From contig NZ_JAANCO010000001.1 of assembly GCF_011326725.1 (NCBI RefSeq), positions 1,116,001 to 1,180,000 on the forward strand: 64,000 nt of DNA. The letters run 5' to 3'. The stretch is from Microbacterium excoecariae. Lineage in GTDB: Bacteria > Actinomycetota > Actinomycetes > Actinomycetales > Microbacteriaceae. The translations under genes were made by a program, and so were the position numbers. Positions 58,638 through 64,000 of this stretch are shown here, one piece after another. A model generated the notes under the pieces. That model saw only the letters and a program-made list of their open reading frames with translations, was not told the DNA's origin and made no database searches. Every line of letters begins with the position of its first letter. Position 1 is the stretch's first letter.

Positions 58638-59981
58638 TCACAGAAGGGAGGCGAGGTCGGATCCGACGGTCGGATACGCCATCACGACGTCTCCCAGCTG
58701 TGCCGTCGTCAGGCCCAGCCGCACGGCGAGCGCGAACACGTTCACGAGTTCGGCGTACTCGGGGCCCAGGAGCTGCGCGCCGAGGACGACGTCCGTGTCC
58801 TCGTCCACGACCACGTGCGCCGCGGCGGCCGTCTCGCCCACCCGATAGTTCGAGAACCACTCGGCGGTGTCGGATGGGTCAACCCGCGCGCGATGGCCCG
58901 CCTCGCGCGCCTCGTCTGCATCGAGGCCGACGCGCGTGAGCTCGGGGATCGTGAACACCGTGCGCGGGATGCCGCGGTAGTTCGGCGCGGTGCCCGTTCC
59001 GAGCAGGGTCTGGGCGACGGCGGAGCCCTCCAGGGACGCTACCGGTGTCAGCGGGGCGCCGGGGGAGTCGGCGACGTCGCCGGCGGCGAACACGCGTGGA
59101 TTCGAGGTGCTGCGAAGCTGGTCGTCGACCGCGATGCCGCGCTCCGAGTGGGCGATGCCGCCGGCGTCGAGCCCGAGGGCGCGCGTGTTCGGGACCCGCC
59201 CGGCCCCGTGCACGACGAGGTCTGCGGCGATGACGGATCCGTCGTTCAGCGTCACCTCGAGCGCTGCGCCCGCGCGGCGCACCGCCGCGACGTCGCGGTC
59301 CTTCTCGATCCGCACGCCGAGCTCCGCCGTGCGCACGGTGAGCGCGTCGACGAGATCCGGGTCGTAGCCCGACAGGGGGCGCTCGTGCCGGTGCACGATC
59401 GTGCAGGCGGCGCCGGCGCGCGCGGCGATGTGCGCGAACTCGAACGAGATGAATCCGCCCCCGATGAACACGATGCGCTCGGGGAGCGCCTCCAGCTCGA
59501 GGAAGCCCGTGCTGTCGGTGACGAGGTCGGCGCCGTCGAATCCGAGCGGCCGCGGCACCGCGCCCGTCGCGATGACGACGTGGCGCGCGCGGATCCGCTC
59601 GCCCGCGACCTCCACGACCTCCGGCGACACCCAGGCCCCCGCGCCCCGGAGGATCCGCACGCCGAGACTGTCGAGGTGCTGCTCGATGCGCTGCGGCATG
59701 GCGTCCGTGAACCCCCGCTTGTGCGCCATTAGCCCCGCCCAGTCGATCGCGAGGCCCGCGGGGTCGATGCCGCGCCCCTCCAGCAGGCGCGCGGCGTCGA
59801 CGATCTCCGCCCCGCGCCGCAAAATCTTCTTCGGGTCACACCCGCGCAGCGCGCACGTGCCACCGAACGGCGCGGGGTCGGCGACCGCGACGCGCCAGCC
59901 CTCCGCCGCGCACGCGGCGGCCGCGGCGACGCCCGCCGTGCCGGATCCCAGAACGAGAAGGTCGAGCTCGGTGTCGCTCAT
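58638..59981 (-). CDS. FAD-dependent pyridine-nucleotide disulfide oxidoreductase
   Basis: A 447-residue flavoprotein of the glutathione/mercuric reductase class. The FAD site is LVLGSGTAGVAAA. The redox-active pair is Cys43 and Cys48 in GGTCALRGCDPKK. The NAD(P) site is IVFIGGGFISFEFA and the second FAD motif is RVFAAGDVADSPG. At the C-terminus the catalytic His of the HPTxxE motif is replaced: AYPTVGSD. It may therefore use a different proton donor or substrate than glutathione reductase. It is co-transcribed with the DUF1761 gene (4-bp overlap). Confidence 0.9.
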   Translation of the reverse strand: MSDTELDLLVLGSGTAGVAAAAACAAEGWRVAVADPAPFGGTCALRGCDPKKILRRGAEIVDAARLLEGRGIDPAGLAIDWAGLMAHKRGFTDAMPQRIEQHLDSLGVRILRGAGAWVSPEVVEVAGERIRARHVVIATGAVPRPLGFDGADLVTDSTGFLELEALPERIVFIGGGFISFEFAHIAARAGAACTIVHRHERPLSGYDPDLVDALTVRTAELGVRIEKDRDVAAVRRAGAALEVTLNDGSVIAADLVVHGAGRVPNTRALGLDAGGIAHSERGIAVDDQLRSTSNPRVFAAGDVADSPGAPLTPVASLEGSAVAQTLLGTGTAPNYRGIPRTVFTIPELTRVGLDADEAREAGHRARVDPSDTAEWFSNYRVGETAAAAHVVVDEDTDVVLGAQLLGPEYAELVNVFALAVRLGLTTAQLGDVVMAYPTVGSDLASLL

Positions 59982-60409
59982 ACGGTCCCCGCCGGCGGCC
60001 ACACGCCGATGATGATTCCCATGACGACGATGGTCACGCACTCGTGCGAGATGGTCAACAGCGTCAGGCCGGCGGGCCGCCGCTCGAACGCGTCGTGGGT
60101 GATGACACGCGCGGCGGTAAAACCGACCCACATGAGCGCGGCCGTCACGACCGCGGAGAGCAGGTAGCTGCCCGAATAGAAGTGCCACGCGATCGTCGCG
60201 GCGCCCGCCAACACCCAGGCCGTGACGAAGCTCACGATCACCGTCAGCATGATCGGGCCGACGGCGTCTTTGGCCTCGCCCTCCATGGAGACGTTCGCGA
60301 GTCGCGACCAGCGCGTCCCGAAGACCCGCGGGGAGTACCAGACGCTGCCCACGACGAGCGAGGACAACGCGGCCAGCACGACGGCGTAATAGTTGATCTC
60401 CGGAATCAT
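59978..60409 (-). CDS. DUF1761 membrane protein
   Basis: A 143-residue protein with four predicted helices and the DUF1761 pattern: NYYAVVLAALSSLVVGSVWYSP at the N-terminus (Tyr-Ser-Pro after helix 1), then ALMWVGFTAARVITHDAFERR. Members are of unknown function. It is first in a two-gene operon with the disulfide oxidoreductase. Confidence 0.85.
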   Translation of the reverse strand: MIPEINYYAVVLAALSSLVVGSVWYSPRVFGTRWSRLANVSMEGEAKDAVGPIMLTVIVSFVTAWVLAGAATIAWHFYSGSYLLSAVVTAALMWVGFTAARVITHDAFERRPAGLTLLTISHECVTIVVMGIIIGVWPPAGTV

Positions 60410-60421
60410 GCCTCGACCGTA
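60410..60421 (-). promoter_or_regulatory. Leaderless promoter of the DUF1761 gene
   Basis: TACGGT on the minus strand (60416-60421) lies 6 nt before the ATG at 60409. The same hexamer and spacing precede the VIT gene. Confidence 0.55.
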
Positions 60422-60499
60422 GCGCCCGCGTGCGAGGCGCAGAAGCGGCGATATGTGTGGTGTCTCGCGCGGGCCCGCGCCGCGCCGCCGGGATCGCGG

Positions 60500-60531
60500 T
60501 AGCGTCGAGGCACGCGCTGTCCGATCGAGGG
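60500..60531 (+). promoter_or_regulatory. Promoter of the betaine-type ABC operon
   Basis: TAGCGT at 60500-60505 is a -10, predicting a start near 60512 and a leader of about 28 nt. GAGGGG at about 60527-60532 is the ribosome-binding site for the ATG at 60540. Unlike neighbouring genes this operon therefore has a conventional leader. Confidence 0.5.
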
Positions 60532-60539
60532 GATTCGTC

Positions 60540-61292
60540 ATGAACGCGGCCGTGGAGTTTCGAGGCGTGTCCAAGAGGTTCCCGGACGGAACGCTCGCCG
60601 TCTATGGCGTCGACCTCGTTGTCGAGCGCGGCACGACCACGTGTTTCGTGGGGTCCTCCGGCAGCGGCAAGACCACCGCGCTGCGCATGATCAACCGGAT
60701 GGTCGACCCCACCTCGGGCGTCGTGCTCGTGGGCGGGGAGGACGTCGCGGGCCGCGAACCCGTCGCGCTGCGCCGCTCCATCGGCTACGTGATGCAGCAC
60801 GCCGGCCTCCTGCCACACCGCACGGTCGTCGACAACGTCGCTACCGTCCCGCTGTTGTCCGGCACGGCTCGCGCCGCGGCGCGCGAGCGCGCCATGGAGA
60901 TGATGGCGGCCGTAGGTCTCGACACGGCGTTGGCGAAGCGATATCCGTCGCAGCTCTCGGGCGGGCAGCAGCAGCGCGTGGGCGTCGCGCGGGCGCTCGC
61001 CGCGGACACCGAGATCCTCCTCATGGACGAGCCGTTCGGCGCCGTCGACCCCGTCGTGCGCGCCGAGCTGCAGGAGGAACTCCGGCGCCTCCGCGAGGAC
61101 TTCGGAAAGACGATCGTGTTCGTCACGCACGACATCGACGAGGCCTTCCTCCTCGGCGACCAGGTCGCGCTCTTCCGCCCCGGCGGGCGCGTCGCGCAGA
61201 TCGGATCCCCGCAGGAGCTCCTCGAGACCCCGGCCGACGACTTCGTCGCCCGCTTTATCGACGCGGGCCGTCCCCGCAGCATTCTGCGATGA
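60540..61292 (+). CDS. Glycine betaine/choline-type ABC transporter ATPase
   Basis: A 250-residue ATPase of the OpuCA/ProV class lacking the C-terminal CBS domains of full OpuCA proteins. Walker A is GSSGSGKTT, the signature LSGGQQQR, Walker B ILLMDEPFGAVD and the switch FVTHDIDEAF. NRMVDPTSGVVLVGGEDV is typical of osmoprotectant importers. It is first in the operon and overlaps the next gene by 4 bp. Lack of CBS domains suggests ionic-strength gating is absent or lies elsewhere. Confidence 0.9.
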   Translation: MNAAVEFRGVSKRFPDGTLAVYGVDLVVERGTTTCFVGSSGSGKTTALRMINRMVDPTSGVVLVGGEDVAGREPVALRRSIGYVMQHAGLLPHRTVVDNVATVPLLSGTARAAARERAMEMMAAVGLDTALAKRYPSQLSGGQQQRVGVARALAADTEILLMDEPFGAVDPVVRAELQEELRRLREDFGKTIVFVTHDIDEAFLLGDQVALFRPGGRVAQIGSPQELLETPADDFVARFIDAGRPRSILR

Positions 61293-61948
61293 CCTGGCTC
61301 GCCGCGAACCTCGACCAGATCGCGCGCTACGCGGGGCAGCACGTGGTCCTCGCCCTCGTGCCGACGCTGCTGGGCGCCGCCATCTCGCTCCCGCTCGGGT
61401 GGCTGGCGAACCGCAACAACGTGGGACGCGGCGTGCTGTTGAGCATCTCGGGACTGCTCTACGCGATCCCCTCGCTCCCGCTGTTCATCGTCATGCCCGC
61501 GCTCATCGGCACGCAGATCCTCGATCCCCTCAACGTCGTCGTCGCGCTCACGATCTACGCGCTCGCCCTCATGCTGCGGACGACGGCGGACGCGCTCGCC
61601 TCCGTCGACGGTGACCTGCGCCTCGCGGCCACCGCGGTGGGCTTCGGCGGGTGGCAGCGATTCTGGGGGGTCGACCTGCCCGCCGCCGGCCCCGTGCTGC
61701 TCGCCGGCCTGCGCGTCGTCTCCGTGAGCACCGTGAGCCTCGTGACGGTCGGATCCCTCATCGGCGTGCAGTCGCTCGGCTACTTCTTCGTCGATGGATA
61801 CCAGCGCGGCTACGTCACGGAGATCGCGGTGGGCGTCGTCGGCACTGTCCTCATCGCGCTCGTGCTGGACGCCGTGATCGTGCTCACGGGACGGCTTGCG
61901 ATGCCGTGGACGCGCCGCGCTGCGACGCGGACGGGGGTGCGCGCGTGA
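61289..61948 (+). CDS. Glycine betaine/choline-type ABC transporter permease 1
   Basis: A 219-residue permease with five to six helices. It has the osmoprotectant-permease motif GLLYAIPSLPLFIVMPALIG and the loop LRLAATAVGFGGWQRFWGVDLP that contacts the ATPase. Overlaps of 4 bp at both ends tie it to its partners. Confidence 0.9.
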   Translation: MTWLAANLDQIARYAGQHVVLALVPTLLGAAISLPLGWLANRNNVGRGVLLSISGLLYAIPSLPLFIVMPALIGTQILDPLNVVVALTIYALALMLRTTADALASVDGDLRLAATAVGFGGWQRFWGVDLPAAGPVLLAGLRVVSVSTVSLVTVGSLIGVQSLGYFFVDGYQRGYVTEIAVGVVGTVLIALVLDAVIVLTGRLAMPWTRRAATRTGVRA

Positions 61949-62658
61949 ACGTCTTCGCGGATGCCGTCGCCTGGGTCCTCGACCCCGCGACGTGGCAGGG
62001 GCCGGCGGGCGCGGGCGCGCGGCTGGGCGAGCACCTCGCGTATTCGGGGCTCACGCTGGCGATCGCCGTCGCCATCGCGTTGCCGGTCGGCGTGGCGATC
62101 GGGCACACGGGCCGCGGGCGCGAGGTCGTCGTCCCGTTCACGGGCGCGCTGCGCGCGCTCCCTACCCTCGGCCTGGTCACGCTCCTCGCGCTGCTGCTCG
62201 GCACCGGCCTGATGGCGCCGCTCATCGCCCTCGTCATTCTGGCGATCCCGCCGATTCTCGCGGGCGCGTACGCGGGCGTGGAGGCGATCGACCCCGCCAC
62301 CCGCGGAGCCGCGCGCGCCGTCGGATTCACCACGTGGCAGATGGTCTGGCAGGTCGAGCTGCCCCTGGCGCTGCCGCTCATCGCGGGCGGCGTGCGCTCG
62401 GCGGCGCTCCAGGTGATCGCCACCTGGACGGTCGCGGCGTTCCTCCCGCTCGGCGGCCTCGGCCGCTTCCTCATCGACGGCCTCGCCGTGCGCGACTACG
62501 CGCAGATGCTCGGCGGATCCCTTATCGTCATCGCACTGGCCCTGGTCGTCGACCTCGCCTTCGCCGGGGCGCAGCGCGCGATCACCCCCCGAGGTGTCCG
62601 GGGCACCGGATACCGTGACCGACGAACCCGCGGCCCCGTCACGGAGGCCGCATCATGA
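61945..62658 (+). CDS. Glycine betaine/choline-type ABC transporter permease 2
   Basis: A 237-residue permease with about six helices and the loop TRGAARAVGFTTWQMVWQVELP. Also present is ALRALPTLGLVTLLALLLG, the counterpart of the IPSLP motif in the first permease. GTG start overlapping the previous stop. It ends with a short Arg-rich cytosolic tail and overlaps the binding-protein gene. Confidence 0.9.
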   Translation: MNVFADAVAWVLDPATWQGPAGAGARLGEHLAYSGLTLAIAVAIALPVGVAIGHTGRGREVVVPFTGALRALPTLGLVTLLALLLGTGLMAPLIALVILAIPPILAGAYAGVEAIDPATRGAARAVGFTTWQMVWQVELPLALPLIAGGVRSAALQVIATWTVAAFLPLGGLGRFLIDGLAVRDYAQMLGGSLIVIALALVVDLAFAGAQRAITPRGVRGTGYRDRRTRGPVTEAAS

Positions 62659-63593
62659 AAGGCAGGAACGCCATGCGCACGACATCACGCCTCGCGGCGG
62701 GAGCGACGCTCGCCGCTACCGCCCTCGTCCTGGCGAGCTGTGGGTCCTCGGACCCGCTGGCCAGCGAGGGATCCTCCGAGGGGAGCGGCGACACGATCAC
62801 GGTCGGCTCGGCCGCCTTCGCCGAGTCGGAGATCATCGCCTACATCTACGCCGGAGCGCTCGAGCGCGCCGGTCTCGACGTGTCGGTGTCGCCCGCCATC
62901 GGGTCGCGCGAGGTGTACATCGCCGCGCTCGAGGACGGATCCGTCGACCTGGTCCCGGACTACACGGGGAACCTCCTGCAGTTCTTCGACGACTCGGTCG
63001 AGGCCGAGGGGGCCGACGCCGTGTACGAGGCGCTGTCCGATGCCGTGCCGGAGGGCTACGACGTGCTCGAGATGGCCGAGGCAGCCGACGCCGACTCGTA
63101 CAACGTCACGCGCGAGTTCAGCGAGGAGTACGGGGTCACGAGCCTCGCCGACCTCGCCGACCTCGACATGGAGATCCGCGTCGCCGCGAACCCCGAGCTC
63201 GCCGAGCGGCCGTATGGGATCCCGGGCCTGAAGGACGTGTACGGCATCGACGCGACGCTCGTGCCGATCAACGACGGCGGCGGCCCCAACACCCTCCAGG
63301 CGCTGTTGGACGGAGACGTCGAGATGGCAGACATCTACTCGACGACGCCGTCCATCGCCGCGAACGACCTCGTCACGCTCGAGGACCCGGAGGACATGGT
63401 GCTGGCGCAGAACGTCGTGCCGCTCATCTCCTCCGACGCCGCGAGCGAGGAGGCCGTGACGGCCATCAACGCCGTGCAGGGCGCGCTCACGACCGAGGAC
63501 CTCATTGAGCTGAACGCCCAGAGCTCCGAGGACAAGATGTCGTCCGAGGACATTGCCGAGGGCTGGCTCGACGAGTCCGGCCTGTTCGACTGA
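62655..63593 (+). CDS. Glycine betaine/choline-type substrate-binding lipoprotein
   Basis: A 312-residue OpuAC/OsmX-type binding protein. The lipobox is LASC. The mature protein opens ITVGSAAFAESEIIAYIYAG, with DGSVDLVPDYTGNLLQFF in the first lobe and NDGGGPNTLQALLDGDVEMAD in the second. It captures a quaternary amine such as betaine, choline or carnitine. The ATG at 62655 overlaps the permease; an ATG at 62673 with a better-placed AAAGG is also possible. Confidence 0.9.
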   Translation: MKGRNAMRTTSRLAAGATLAATALVLASCGSSDPLASEGSSEGSGDTITVGSAAFAESEIIAYIYAGALERAGLDVSVSPAIGSREVYIAALEDGSVDLVPDYTGNLLQFFDDSVEAEGADAVYEALSDAVPEGYDVLEMAEAADADSYNVTREFSEEYGVTSLADLADLDMEIRVAANPELAERPYGIPGLKDVYGIDATLVPINDGGGPNTLQALLDGDVEMADIYSTTPSIAANDLVTLEDPEDMVLAQNVVPLISSDAASEEAVTAINAVQGALTTEDLIELNAQSSEDKMSSEDIAEGWLDESGLFD

Positions 63594-63599
63594 CGGGCC

Positions 63600-63625
63600 G
63601 CGCGGCGCTCAGCCGAGCGCCGCGC
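63600..63625. terminator. Terminator hairpin overlapping the NUDIX gene end
   Basis: An 11-bp perfect stem (63600-63610 with 63615-63625) with loop AGCC. It starts 6 nt after the binding-protein stop and includes the stop codon of the convergent NUDIX gene. Confidence 0.75.
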
Positions 63626-64000
63626 GCGCCGTCGCGATCCGCGGGGCGAGCCCCGCGGCGCTCATGTCCGGGAGCGCGGAGACGTCGAACCAGCGCACGT
63701 CGAGGCTCTCCGCGCTCACCGCGACGGTCGCGCCTTCCGGGGCGAGCGCGACGAACCCGACGTCCCAGTGCGCGGCGCAGGCGAACCCGCCACCGAGCGC
63801 ATGGCGCTCGAGGTCGACGATCCGCGCGCGCGCCAGGTCCAGCTCGCGGATCCCGGATTCCTCGCGCGCCTCGCGCCGCGCGGCGTCCGCGAGCGTCGCG
63901 TCCCGGCGCTCGAGGTGACCCCCGAACTGGACCCAGAACCCGCCCTTGCGGTGATGGGTCAAGAGGATGCGCGCGCCGTCCGCCGAGAACACGAAGCACG
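63609..64000 (-). CDS. NUDIX hydrolase, 5' end outside the window
   Basis: The last 130 residues of a NUDIX protein; the frame stays open through the window edge (CFVFSADGARILLTHH at the edge), so the start lies beyond 64000. The NUDIX box reads GGHLERRDATLADAARREAREESGI, with the metal-binding REAREE core intact and one extra residue before it, as seen in a subgroup of these proteins. It hydrolyses a nucleoside-diphosphate-linked compound; the substrate cannot be told. Confidence 0.85.
   Translation of the reverse strand, partial: CFVFSADGARILLTHHRKGGFWVQFGGHLERRDATLADAARREAREESGIRELDLARARIVDLERHALGGGFACAAHWDVGFVALAPEGATVAVSAESLDVRWFDVSALPDMSAAGLAPRIATARAALG

Noticed and set aside
1..64000. 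CRISPR arrays, tRNA, rRNA, insertion sequences, prophage or attachment sites
   Set aside because: I found no spaced direct repeats beyond the PHO-box units, no tRNA-like cloverleaf ends, no transposase, integrase or phage genes, and no terminal inverted repeats.

Overview
The window is a high-GC (about 70%), densely coded stretch with frequent GTG starts, 1-11 bp start/stop overlaps and many leaderless promoters. These traits, with a C50-carotenoid operon of the crtYe/crtYf/crtEb type and an actinobacterial ferrochelatase carrying C-terminal cysteines, point to an actinomycete, most probably Microbacteriaceae (Microbacterium-like). I see no rRNA, tRNA, CRISPR array, insertion sequence or phage gene, and no gene-free stretch longer than about 215 bases.

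Layout. 1-2615: a GntR regulator with the start of an MFS transporter, then a cupin / aldo-keto reductase / DUF2255 operon. 2687-4098: a carboxymuconolactone-decarboxylase-like gene facing away from an XRE/MmyB regulator. 4159-7279: a LysR regulator followed by mesX-mesD, a folate-independent methionine synthase pair. 7335-19971: a hexuronate/aldarate locus with uronate dehydrogenase, IclR regulator, sugar ABC importer, glucarate dehydratase, 5-dehydro-4-deoxyglucarate dehydratase, ketoglutarate-semialdehyde dehydrogenase and a GH2 glycosidase. Together these convert a uronic acid to 2-oxoglutarate. 20030-26699: a LysR-controlled SDR, a polar-amino-acid-type ABC importer and a flavin monooxygenase (substrate unknown), then a PPC-domain protein. 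26766-28088: a photolyase. 28149-33989: a rhamnose-type (CUT2) ABC importer and a divergent LacI repressor. 33994-36227: a TIGR01777 epimerase, CsbD stress protein and SDR. 36441-40626: two secreted proteins, one a wall-anchored metallophosphoesterase, downstream of what looks like a four-unit PHO box. 40687-43847: a VIT-family transporter, a SurA-like lipoprotein and two membrane proteins. 43939-47869: a GH78 alpha-L-rhamnosidase and an MFS sugar transporter. 47934-56791: a MarR regulator divergent from idi-crtE-crtB-crtI-crtYe-crtYf-crtEb, running on into coproporphyrin ferrochelatase and a DUF2867 epimerase. 56918-64000: pgi, an FAD disulfide oxidoreductase, a DUF1761 protein, a glycine-betaine-type ABC importer and a partial NUDIX hydrolase.

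Regulation is unusually readable. Several regulators have a palindrome in their own or a divergent promoter. The LacI operator at 32881-32892 has a close relative in front of the rhamnosidase at 43908-43921, which suggests one rhamnose regulon. At least eight genes have a TANNNT hexamer exactly 6 nt before the start codon, the signature of leaderless transcription.

The strongest signal not explained by any gene is the palindrome GGATCC. I count about 110 copies by hand where base composition predicts about 22. They fall in every reading frame and force otherwise rare codons, so GGATCC behaves like a highly iterated palindrome comparable in kind to cyanobacterial HIP1.
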